Assembly: GCA_028277295.1 (NCBI GenBank) | Contig: JANQGN010000110.1 | Location: forward strand, 1-10,572 | DNA: 10,572 nucleotides | Direction: 5' to 3' | Source: Rhodospira sp. | GTDB lineage: Bacteria > Pseudomonadota > Alphaproteobacteria > Rhodospirillales > Rhodospirillaceae | Part shown: piece after piece, positions 1 to 5,782 of the stretch | Numbering within the stretch: the stretch's first letter is position 1 | How the letters are laid out: each line of letters starts with the position of its first letter | Position numbers and translations under genes: made by a program | Notes under the pieces: model-generated | Told to the model about the DNA's origin: nothing | The model's input: only the letters and a program-made list of their open reading frames with translations | Databases searched by the model: none

Positions 1-87
1 CGACCGAAGGATCTCCATCGCGTGCTCCGGTCCTCTCGGAAGGCGCTTCTTAAACCGATCGTCCATCCGAGTTCGGAGCCCTGGGCC
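1..87 (+). repeat. Mosaic intergenic repeat, copy A (cut by window start)
   Basis: Bases 1-40 are identical to the reverse complement of 1721-1760, and bases 62-83 match the reverse complement of 1679-1700 with one mismatch; the middle part is diverged with a one-base length difference. Bases 5-17 and 64-87 recur exactly, in direct orientation, at 1927-1939 and 1968-1991. The first part (cgaccgaaggatctcc) resembles the right half of the 'tcatcctgag...cgaaggatctc' palindromic repeats that I recall being scattered through many proteobacterial genomes; that identification is from memory. The left end is outside the window, because the matching copy at 1679-1780 shows related sequence continuing past the point equivalent to base 1. 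No open reading frame is associated with it. Confidence 0.8.
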
Positions 88-226
88 ATCCGCGTGGGGT
101 CTTGATCTCTTAGTTAAGAAGCTGTACTGTCTATCGACCCAGACGAACGGCTGTCCCAGGCGGCGCCGTCCGTCGGCCTTGTCCTGTCAAGAGCAAAGCC
201 CGAGCGATCCGGAACGGATCGCGACG

Positions 227-293
227 ACGATTTGCTTCAAAATCAAAATCGTAGAGCATAGTGGGGGAGTCCAAAGCCACTCACCATGCTCTA
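227..293. repeat. Two consecutive inverted repeats in the methyltransferase leader
   Basis: The first has arms ACGATTT (227-233) and AAATCGT (246-252) around a 12-base loop. The second has perfect 8-base arms TAGAGCAT (252-259) and ATGCTCTA (286-293). It continues inward after one mismatch with GTG pairing to CAC. The two structures share base 252. The 'caaaatcgtagagcat...atgctct' arrangement resembles palindromic intergenic elements I recall from other Alphaproteobacteria (RIME-like repeats), but I cannot verify membership. It could also act as a structured 5' leader if transcription starts upstream. Confidence 0.55.
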
Positions 294-388
294 GATGTCC
301 GATACCAAGCCCATGGCGCGGCCGCCATACTCTGGGCGCGACGAATGGTACACGCATCGGAGACCGGTCTTGCGGCCATCGAGTCGCC

Positions 389-415
389 CATATGGTTAAG
401 ATGTTTAATCATATG
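389..415. promoter_or_regulatory. 27-bp near-palindrome, candidate operator/promoter
   Basis: Arms CATATG-g-TTAA (389-399) and TTAA-t-CATATG (405-415) surround a five-base centre (gatgt). Ten of eleven positions in each arm are symmetric. It lies 60 bases upstream of the chosen ATG of the methyltransferase. It contains TTTAAT (404-409), which differs from a sigma-70 -10 box at one position, although I find no good -35 box at the right distance. The size and symmetry fit a dimeric repressor or activator site. Because the mismatched pairs are G and T, an RNA hairpin is also possible. No regulator gene is visible next to it, so the binding protein is unknown. Confidence 0.5.
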
Positions 416-475
416 CACGGACGAGGATCGTGTCTTGGTCGCTCCCGTGCCTCATGCGAAGAAAGTGAAAGCCCC

Positions 476-1525
476 ATGTCTCTCATCTCGCCCCCTACCC
501 GCCCTCTCCCAAGGCCGACGTGCTCGTTGGAACCCGTCGAACAGCTGTTGATCGATGCTGTCGCGGCGAAAGTTGTCGAGGAAGCCGTGCGTCTGAAGCT
601 TTTTGATAGCCTGGCGACTCCAAAAGATGTTGAGCAGGTCGCCGCGATTCTCGGCAGTAACAGGGGTGTGACAGAGACCCTGCTCGATGTCTTGGAGACC
701 AAGGGTCTGCTCACCAAGGCGGACGGCCGTTACGTCAACACGCCCATGGCGTCCGAGTTTCTGGTGTCAACGTCACCATTCTGGCAGGGGTCGTTTCTGC
801 TGTCCCAGCAAGAGCGGCATCACATGCTCATCAACGACATGGAAAACCTGATGCAAGGGCGGGCGCGCGCGGGACAAGGGACGCCCGGGCAGCACTGGAT
901 CAGCGTGGACGCCCTCAAAACCCTGGGGCAGTTCAGCCTACAGGGCTCGTTGCAAGATATGGTCGCCTTCATCGCGGCGCTGCCGGCGTTCTCGGACATG
1001 CGCACGATGAGCGACGTTGGCGGCAACCATGGCCGCTACACCATGGCGCTGCTGGAGGAAAATCCCCAGTTGACGGGGGAAATCCTCGATGTGCCGCCGG
1101 CAGTGCCGGCGATTCAGGCGCTATGCGACGAGTCCGATCATCGCGACCGCCTGTCCGTGCGGGGCTTCGATCTGCGACGGGATACCCTGCCGGACGCGGC
1201 CTACGACCTTGTCCTGATCTCTCATGTCCTGCATCTGTTCTCCCGCTCCTTGCCGAAGGTCCTCAAAACCCTTGCCGCCGGGGTCGCGCCCGGTGGCTGG
1301 CTGGTGTCCCAGACTCTTGACCGTGAGTGTCGCGGATCCCCGACCATCCGGCTTGTCCGGGAACTCATGACGCGCATGATGGGCGTGCAGACGCACTTCC
1401 TGACCGAGGAGCACATGGACCTGATCCGGACGACTCTGCGCGACGAGGGCTTCGGCGATTTCAGGACGAGCCGGGGCGGACCCAACGGTATGAGCCTGAT
1501 TTTCGCCGCCAGGAAGGGTGCGTAA
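476..1525 (+). CDS. SAM-dependent O-methyltransferase (plant COMT / acetylserotonin OMT-like)
   Basis: The 349-residue product is a class I methyltransferase of the two-domain type with an N-terminal winged-helix dimerisation domain (about 20-100) and a C-terminal Rossmann domain (about 170-345). Visible SAM-binding motifs are DVGGNHG (180-186), the acidic residue ending strand 2 in LDVPP (D205), YDLVLISHVLHLF (243-255) and APGGWLV (271-277). H253 falls where the family's catalytic histidine sits, but the usual HDW is HLF here. The length is normal for the family. I chose the ATG at 476 because it leaves a family-like N terminus; the Shine-Dalgarno is weak (gaaag at 466-470 region), and in-frame ATGs at 392, 401 and 413 lie inside the upstream palindrome. 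The gene stands alone between inverted repeats and is less GC-rich than its neighbours, which suggests acquisition. The substrate cannot be told; carotenoid, quinone or secondary-metabolite hydroxyls are possible. Confidence 0.88.
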   Translation: MSLISPPTRPLPRPTCSLEPVEQLLIDAVAAKVVEEAVRLKLFDSLATPKDVEQVAAILGSNRGVTETLLDVLETKGLLTKADGRYVNTPMASEFLVSTSPFWQGSFLLSQQERHHMLINDMENLMQGRARAGQGTPGQHWISVDALKTLGQFSLQGSLQDMVAFIAALPAFSDMRTMSDVGGNHGRYTMALLEENPQLTGEILDVPPAVPAIQALCDESDHRDRLSVRGFDLRRDTLPDAAYDLVLISHVLHLFSRSLPKVLKTLAAGVAPGGWLVSQTLDRECRGSPTIRLVRELMTRMMGVQTHFLTEEHMDLIRTTLRDEGFGDFRTSRGGPNGMSLIFAARKGA

Positions 1526-1603
1526 GGCCACCCCGCGGTGCGTGAACCAGCGCATGGCAGGGCGTCGAGATCGACCGATCGCCCGTGCCGCATGGCGTGA
1601 CCA

Positions 1604-1638
1604 CCAAGCCGTGACGGGTCTTACGCGTCGCGGCTTGG
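1604..1638. terminator. Strong hairpin downstream of the methyltransferase
   Basis: Arms CCAAGCCGTGACG (1604-1616) and CGTCGCGGCTTGG (1626-1638) pair over 13 positions with a single G-U wobble and a nine-base loop. It begins 78 bases after the methyltransferase stop codon. It lacks a following T-run, so it may act as an RNA 3'-end stabiliser or Rho-associated end rather than an intrinsic terminator, or it may belong to the repeat cluster. Confidence 0.4.
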
Positions 1639-1678
1639 CGCGCGCCGGCGATCCGGGACGAGCGATCAGCCCACGGGG

Positions 1679-1780
1679 CAGGGCTCCGAATTCGGATGGA
1701 CAAACGGTCACAAAGCGTCTTCCGAGAGGACCGGAGCACGCGATGGAGATCCTTCGGTCGTTTCACTCCCTCAGTGTCTG
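1679..1780 (-). repeat. Mosaic intergenic repeat, copy B (inverted relative to A)
   Basis: Read on the minus strand, 1760-1721 equals window bases 1-40 exactly, and 1700-1679 matches 62-83 with one change (a for g). The minus-strand sequence upstream of the shared part (1780-1761) reads cactgagggagtgaaacgac..., which resembles the other half of the dispersed 'tgag...gaaggatctc' palindromes. Copies A and B therefore face each other with their tails towards the methyltransferase. I see no transposase and cannot test for target-site duplications, since copy A is cut by the window edge. Confidence 0.8.
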
Positions 1781-1866
1781 TCCGGAAAGCCTTGCACGAC
1801 ACCACATACGGCATGCGATTCGGGCGCAGGCACACTACATATTGTGGCTTCCGAGACTTTCCGGAC
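1780..1866. repeat. Wide inverted repeat (87 bp) between repeat copies B and C
   Basis: Perfect 10-base arms GTCCGGAAAG (1780-1789) and CTTTCCGGAC (1857-1866) enclose 67 bases. A second pair inside, CCACATA (1802-1808) and TATTGTGG (1839-1846 region), could extend the fold with one bulge. The enclosed sequence is less GC-rich than the genes around it. It could be a small MITE-like element or a structured RNA; nothing in it codes for a recognisable peptide. Confidence 0.5.
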
Positions 1867-1873
1867 GGGCTCT

Positions 1874-1927
1874 CAGGATGAGGTTGTTTTAAATGGACAA
1901 TCCTCATCCTGGGCACCCAAAGGGTGC
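1874..1927. repeat. Two adjacent REP-like hairpins
   Basis: The first hairpin has perfect arms CAGGATGAGG (1874-1883) and CCTCATCCTG (1902-1911), extended by TTGT (1884-1887) with ACAA (1897-1900) past a one-base bulge, giving 14 pairs around an AT-rich loop. The second has arms GCACCC (1913-1918) and GGGTGC (1922-1927) with loop aaa. The string cctcatcctg...cgaaggatctcc that spans the second hairpin fits the general form of dispersed proteobacterial REP-like palindromes. Confidence 0.65.
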
Positions 1928-1991
1928 GAAGGATCTCCAACGGAAACGAGCACCCTGACGGATCTGTCATCCGAGTTCGGAGCCCTGGGCC
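1902..1991 (+). repeat. Mosaic intergenic repeat, copy C (direct relative to A)
   Basis: Bases 1927-1939 equal 5-17, and 1968-1991 equal 64-87 (24 of 24). The part between these two blocks is shorter than in copy A (28 against 46 bases) and unrelated in sequence, so this is a mosaic or decayed copy. Its upstream half (1902-1926) carries the cctcatcctg and gcaccc-aaa-gggtgc segments that copy A would show only outside the window, if at all. Copies B and C form a head-to-head pair. Confidence 0.75.
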
Positions 1992-2011
1992 CCATCCGAG
2001 CCCGGCGACGC

Positions 2012-2045
2012 CCCCCGCCGCGCGACGCTGGCCGCTCGGCGGGGG
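2012..2045 (-). terminator. GC-rich hairpin just after the dynamin-like gene
   Basis: Arms CCCCCGCCG (2012-2020) and CGGCGGGGG (2037-2045) form nine G-C pairs with a 16-base loop. On the minus strand it starts eight bases after the stop codon of the dynamin-like gene. No T-run follows, so intrinsic termination is uncertain. Confidence 0.35.
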
Positions 2046-2053
2046 CCAGGCGG

Positions 2054-4015
2054 TCAGGATCGTGCCGGCTGTTCCGCCGTCTCCGGCTCGGGCACGGCCA
2101 GGGGATCGGGCGGCGGGGGCGCGAAGGCCGACGCCCCCACCCCGGCGGCCGGCGTGACACGCGGGGCCGGGGCCGGCGCGGGCGTGGGGACCGGCGGCGG
2201 CGCCGGCTGGGGCGCCGGCTGGGGCGCCGATACACCGCGCCGCGGCTCGCGCCGGCCCGAGGGATCGGCGAACAGATCGTTCAGCTTCTGTACCTGGGTC
2301 ATGGCAGTGTCGCGGATGGCGTCCAGCTTGCGCTCGGCGCCATGGGTCCAGCCACGTGGCCGGGACCGGTAGACCCGCGACCACGGACCGGTGTTGAGGC
2401 GGAAGGCCGCGCGGGGATCCAGCCCCATCTGGCCCAGGCTGTCGGTCACTTGGGGCGCCATGCGGGCAGCGACAAAGGCCCGGGCCGCCTGGTGACCGAT
2501 CTGGAAGAGCAGCCACAGCCCGATCAGCAGCGCGGCGACGCGGGCGGCCACGGCGCCGGCGCCATGGCCCACGCCGCTCAGGGCGGTGCCCACCCAGGCG
2601 GCCGCCTGATGGGCCAGGGCCGCGCCCTGGGACAGGCCCTGGCCGACCCAGGCCCCCATCTGGCCGCCCAGCCCGCGCCAGTCCACGGCGCCGAAATCGC
2701 CAGAGGTCAGCGCCGCCCAGGGGCCGGCCGCCGTCTCGGAGACCGCGCCGGTCATGGCCGGGGTCGCCACCGGCGCGGTCTCGCTCCCCGGGGCCGGTGC
2801 GCCGGTGGTGGTCGCGACCCCGGCGGCACCGTCGGTCACCGTCTCGGCGATCGCCGGGGCCGTGGTCGCGGCGGCCTCGCTGGCGGCGGGCGCCGCCGTG
2901 CCGCTCACCCAGTCGCCCACCTGACCCAGCGTGTCGCCCCCGGACAGCGCCACAATCCCACCCAGGGCGGCGGCGAGCAGCACCGCCCAGGCGATGTCCA
3001 GGGCCATCACCCGGCCCCGGAAGCGACGCAGTTGCTTGCTGAGGTAGGGCAGGATTTCGCTGTCCAGCTCGTTGATGACCGTCTCCAGCATGGCGATGAT
3101 GCGGTAGGAGCGGCCGACGCCAATCTCATCAATGCGCGCCGTGATCTCGCGCATGTCATGGTCGCGCTTCGCCTCATAGCGAGCCCGCAGCGTCGGATCG
3201 TCGATGGGAACGGCACAGTCGCTGTTGTAGATGGCATAGAAGCGGCCGCTGATCAGCCCCGCCTGGGCGATGGTCCGTTGCCAGGCGCCCACCACCTCGG
3301 TCGCGTTGTCCTCCATCGCCGTGGTGTCGATCTGGTTGAGGATATAGAGGAACTTGGTGGTGTCGGCGCGGCGCACGGTCTTGGAGACCAGATGCTGCAG
3401 GGTATCGGCCATGGCCCCTGGCTCGGGATGGCGGGCATCGAAGAAGATCAGCACCAGGTCCGACAGGTCAATGATGTGGTCCGTGATGCGCAGGGTCGAG
3501 CGCCGCTGATCATCGGAATCGAAGCCCGGACTGTCGATCAGGATCAACCCCCGCGCGCGGGTGCTGTCCACGGTCTTCAGTTGCAGGTAGGCATCGATGC
3601 GCTTTCCCTCGCCCGGCGCCACCTTCTCGATCTCGTCGCTGATGCGGAAGAACGGGAAGCGCGGGTCGGCGTTCAGCGCCGTCCCGGGCAGCACGCGCGG
3701 CTCCCCGCCCTCGCCGAAGCAGATCACGGTGAACTTGTCGTCAACGGCCTGGTTGCCGGTGGTCTGCAAGGGCACGCCGAGCGTGCTGTTGATGAAGGTG
3801 GACTTGCCGGCCGAGAAGGTCCCGAGCACGCTGACCAGGGGCCACCAGGGAATGCGCGTGGCCAGGGATTCGCCACGGTCCAGCAAGCCCATGCGATACA
3901 GCAGGGCATCCACGCGGCGGAAGGTGGGCAGCAACGTCACCAGACCGGGGTACTCGGTCTTGAGGTGCTTCTCCAGGGTCCGCAGGCGCTTGCGCAGGGA
4001 CTTGGGTGTGCTCAT
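2054..4015 (-). CDS. Dynamin-superfamily (EHD-like) membrane GTPase
   Basis: This 653-residue protein has an N-terminal large-GTPase domain. G1 is GTFSAGKST (65-73), G3 is DSPG (161-164) and G4 is NQID (227-230). The stretches around DDKFTVICFG (92-101), PGTALNADPRFPF (110-122) and LVLIFFDARHPEPG (187-200) line up well with the EHD branch of dynamins as I remember it. The switch I threonines of eukaryotic EHDs are not evident. Hydrophobic segments at about 338-358 and 488-506 would span the membrane, with an Ala/Thr/Pro-rich linker (360-485) between them; residues 594-645 are a proline-rich tail. By family knowledge such proteins bind nucleotide, oligomerise on and remodel membranes; the actual role here is inferred only. 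The ATG at 4015 gives the natural N terminus (MSTPKSLRKRL), with gagag upstream as a weak Shine-Dalgarno. It is divergent from the diguanylate cyclase gene. Confidence 0.9.
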   Translation of the reverse strand: MSTPKSLRKRLRTLEKHLKTEYPGLVTLLPTFRRVDALLYRMGLLDRGESLATRIPWWPLVSVLGTFSAGKSTFINSTLGVPLQTTGNQAVDDKFTVICFGEGGEPRVLPGTALNADPRFPFFRISDEIEKVAPGEGKRIDAYLQLKTVDSTRARGLILIDSPGFDSDDQRRSTLRITDHIIDLSDLVLIFFDARHPEPGAMADTLQHLVSKTVRRADTTKFLYILNQIDTTAMEDNATEVVGAWQRTIAQAGLISGRFYAIYNSDCAVPIDDPTLRARYEAKRDHDMREITARIDEIGVGRSYRIIAMLETVINELDSEILPYLSKQLRRFRGRVMALDIAWAVLLAAALGGIVALSGGDTLGQVGDWVSGTAAPAASEAAATTAPAIAETVTDGAAGVATTTGAPAPGSETAPVATPAMTGAVSETAAGPWAALTSGDFGAVDWRGLGGQMGAWVGQGLSQGAALAHQAAAWVGTALSGVGHGAGAVAARVAALLIGLWLLFQIGHQAARAFVAARMAPQVTDSLGQMGLDPRAAFRLNTGPWSRVYRSRPRGWTHGAERKLDAIRDTAMTQVQKLNDLFADPSGRREPRRGVSAPQPAPQPAPPPVPTPAPAPAPRVTPAAGVGASAFAPPPPDPLAVPEPETAEQPARS

Positions 4016-4063
4016 GGGCGCTCTCGTCGGTTGGAAGGAGTGGCGGGGCCGGAAAGCCGGCGC

Positions 4064-4093
4064 AGTTTAGGGGGCCGGACGAGCCCTGTCCAA
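4064..4093 (-). promoter_or_regulatory. Candidate promoter of the dynamin-like gene
   Basis: On the minus strand TTGGAC (4093-4088) and TAAACT (4069-4064) are 18 bases apart, a plausible sigma-70-type pair that would give a leader of about 40 bases before the ATG at 4015. Both boxes match the consensus only partly. On the plus strand a TTGACT at 4136-4141 lies upstream of the diguanylate cyclase, but I find no matching -10 box. Confidence 0.3.
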
Positions 4094-4219
4094 CGGTCGC
4101 TGTGGGGCATCTGCGCGACCGCCCGAGCGTTCGCTTTGACTTGCGTCCGAGCCGTCCCCCGCGCATCTTCGATCCTGATCCGGACGTCGTCGCGCCCACC
4201 CGGGACTCCAGGACCTGCC

Positions 4220-5764
4220 ATGTCGGACCAGAACGCCCCATCCGCCATAGCCACGGCCATAACGGCCGTGGCGGTCCCGGCCACGCCGCCGCGCGCAACC
4301 GAGGCCCTGGCGCCGCCGGGCCGGCACGAGCGCCCGTGCCGCGCCGTGGGCGCCGTCCCGCACGCGGCCAACTCGTCCAACCCGGATGCGACCATCGCCG
4401 ACGATCCGCTACCCCAGACCCTGACCGTCCTCATGGTCGACGACGACCCCAGTGTCCACGCCGTCACGCGTCTGGTTCTGGACGACTTCGTCTATGCCGG
4501 CCGAGCGATGACGATGGTAAGCGCGCACTCCGCCGAGCAGGCCCGGCGCCTTCTGCGCGCCAACGCGGACGTCGCCGTGATCCTGGTGGACGTGGTGCTG
4601 GAAACCAACACCGCCGGGTTGGATCTGGTGCGCTGGATCCGGGAGACCCTGGGCAACCAGGATACCCGCATCGTGCTCCGCACCGGCCAGCCCGACCAAG
4701 CGCCCGAACAGGATGTCATCCTGCGCTACGATATCAATGACTATCGCGCCAAGACCGAGATGACCGAGGCGCGGCTCCTCACCACCCTGGTCGGGGCGCT
4801 GCGCTCGTTCGAGCGCATCCGCGCCCTGGCGCGCCACCGAGACCATCTCGCCGAGTTGAACCGCACCCTGGAGCAGCGCGTCGAGCAACGGACCCAGGCC
4901 CTTCACGAGAGTGAACGGCGGTTGCGCTCCATTCTCGACGCGCCGATGCTGCCGATCGTCATCCTTGGCATGGCCGATGGCCGCGTCCTGTTCGCCAACG
5001 AAAGCGCCAACCAGGTCCTTGGGTTGTTCGAGTCGCACCGCGATGACACCATCTGGTGCGACGCGGCGAACCGGGACGGGCTGTTCGAGCGACTGCGCCG
5101 GCATGGCCGCGCGGGCGACTTCGAAGCCCAGGTAAAGGCTCGTTGTGGGCGTCTCTACTGGGCCCTGATCTCGGCCATCACCATGACCTTCGATGACACC
5201 CCCGCCGCCCTGCTGGCCTTCAGCGACATCAGCGGGCGCAAGGCCATGGAGGAAGAGCTCAAGCGCCTGGCCACCACCGACCCGCTGACCGGCATCGGCA
5301 ACCGCCGCAACCTGATGGATCAAGGCGAGCGGGAACTGCGCCGCGCGCGCCGTTATGCCAGCCCGCTTTCTCTGCTGATGCTGGACATCGACCACTTCAA
5401 GCGGGTCAACGACACTTACGGCCATGCCGTCGGCGACCAGGCGCTGAAGGCCATGGTCAACGTGTGCCTGAAGCTCCTGCGCGAGATCGACGTGCTGTGC
5501 CGGTTCGGCGGTGAGGAGTTCGTGGCCATCCTGCCCGAAACCCGCATCGACGGCGCGGTCCTGGTGGCCGAGCGGCTGCGTCAGGCGGTGGGCGGCCTTG
5601 CCTTGCCGCTGCCGGAGGGTGGAACCGTCTCGTTCACCATCAGCATTGGCGTCACGGCCCCCCGGGCGGAGGACGGCGGTCTGGGCAACGTCCTGGAACG
5701 GGCCGACGCGGCCCTTTACGCCGCCAAGCGCGGCGGCCGCGACCAGGTGGTGACCAGGGTGTAG
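4220..5764 (+). CDS. Response regulator diguanylate cyclase (REC-PAS-GGDEF)
   Basis: The 514-residue protein should make cyclic di-GMP from two GTP under control of phosphorylation. After an Ala/Pro-rich N terminus (1-66), the receiver (68-195) shows acidic DDD (74-76), phospho-acceptor D124, T155 and K178. The stretch IVLRTGQPDQAPEQ...YDINDYRAKTE is typical of receivers that usually precede DUF3369. A charged coiled coil follows (203-235), then a PAS domain (about 236-340) and GGDEF domain (341-514) with GGEEF at 430-434. The inhibitory RxxD site is present (R421, D424), so the enzyme should be active and product-inhibited. The start at 4220 is supported by AGGA six bases upstream; the open frame continues far upstream but only as antisense of the GTPase gene. 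No histidine kinase partner lies in the window. Soluble, cytoplasmic: no membrane segment is seen. Confidence 0.93.
   Translation: MSDQNAPSAIATAITAVAVPATPPRATEALAPPGRHERPCRAVGAVPHAANSSNPDATIADDPLPQTLTVLMVDDDPSVHAVTRLVLDDFVYAGRAMTMVSAHSAEQARRLLRANADVAVILVDVVLETNTAGLDLVRWIRETLGNQDTRIVLRTGQPDQAPEQDVILRYDINDYRAKTEMTEARLLTTLVGALRSFERIRALARHRDHLAELNRTLEQRVEQRTQALHESERRLRSILDAPMLPIVILGMADGRVLFANESANQVLGLFESHRDDTIWCDAANRDGLFERLRRHGRAGDFEAQVKARCGRLYWALISAITMTFDDTPAALLAFSDISGRKAMEEELKRLATTDPLTGIGNRRNLMDQGERELRRARRYASPLSLLMLDIDHFKRVNDTYGHAVGDQALKAMVNVCLKLLREIDVLCRFGGEEFVAILPETRIDGAVLVAERLRQAVGGLALPLPEGGTVSFTISIGVTAPRAEDGGLGNVLERADAALYAAKRGGRDQVVTRV
4250..4272 (+). promoter_or_regulatory. Hairpin in the first codons of the diguanylate cyclase gene
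   Basis: GCCACGGCC (4250-4258) and GGCCGTGGC (4264-4272) are perfect nine-base arms around a five-base loop (ataac), beginning 30 bases after the start codon. A stable hairpin so close to the start could hinder ribosome binding or early elongation, or it may be chance in GC-rich, Ala/Val-coding sequence. It could also hint that the true start is further downstream. Confidence 0.3.
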
Positions 5765-5782
5765 CCAGCCACGCCGGCCCGG

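Larger units (their letters stand above)
88..475 (+). other. Non-coding leader region upstream of the methyltransferase
   Basis: I see no convincing gene in this stretch. The methyltransferase frame stays open back to a TTG at 179, but the extra residues are Cys/His/Arg-rich and look like nothing in the family. A weak sigma-70-like pair, TTGATC (102-107), 17 bases, TACTGT (125-130), overlaps a small inverted repeat TCTTA-gt-TAAGA at 108-119; this is only a candidate promoter. Two successive inverted repeats (227-252 and 252-293) and a 27-bp near-palindrome (389-415) follow and are listed separately. The stretch is locally AT-rich compared with the rest of the window, for example at 231-250 and 391-415. 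Confidence 0.5.
1526..2053. other. Repeat-rich intergenic region between convergent genes
   Basis: This 528-base stretch separates the 3' ends of the methyltransferase and the dynamin-like gene. I see no credible gene in it: small open frames are present, but they run through the repeats and match no family I know. It holds, in order, a long hairpin (1604-1638), inverted repeat copy B (1679-1780), a wide inverted repeat (1780-1866), two adjacent hairpins (1874-1927), repeat copy C (1902-1991) and a GC-rich hairpin (2012-2045). There is no T-tract that would mark a classical intrinsic terminator. Confidence 0.6.

Noticed and set aside
179..475. N-terminal extension of the methyltransferase from a TTG
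   Set aside because: The extension crosses two inverted repeats and the palindrome, has Cys/His/Arg-rich composition, and makes the protein about 100 residues longer than the family.
1696..1881. Short plus-strand open frame through repeat copy B
   Set aside because: It lies wholly in inverted-repeat sequence, has no ribosome-binding site that I can see and no recognisable family.
1..2053. CRISPR array
   Set aside because: The repeats are only three, irregularly spaced, in mixed orientation and too long and divergent for CRISPR repeats; no cas genes are present.
1461..2516. 351-codon minus-strand open frame across the repeat region
   Set aside because: It overlaps the ends of two well-supported genes and the repeats, and shows no recognisable domain.
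1844..4219. Open frame continuing the diguanylate cyclase upstream by about 790 codons
   Set aside because: It runs antisense through the dynamin-like gene, is Gly/Arg/Ala/His-rich and matches no family; the real start at 4220 has a good ribosome-binding site and yields a complete domain set.
5765..5782. Bidirectional terminator between the diguanylate cyclase and hrpB
   Set aside because: The 18-bp gap has no convincing stem with a T-run on either strand.
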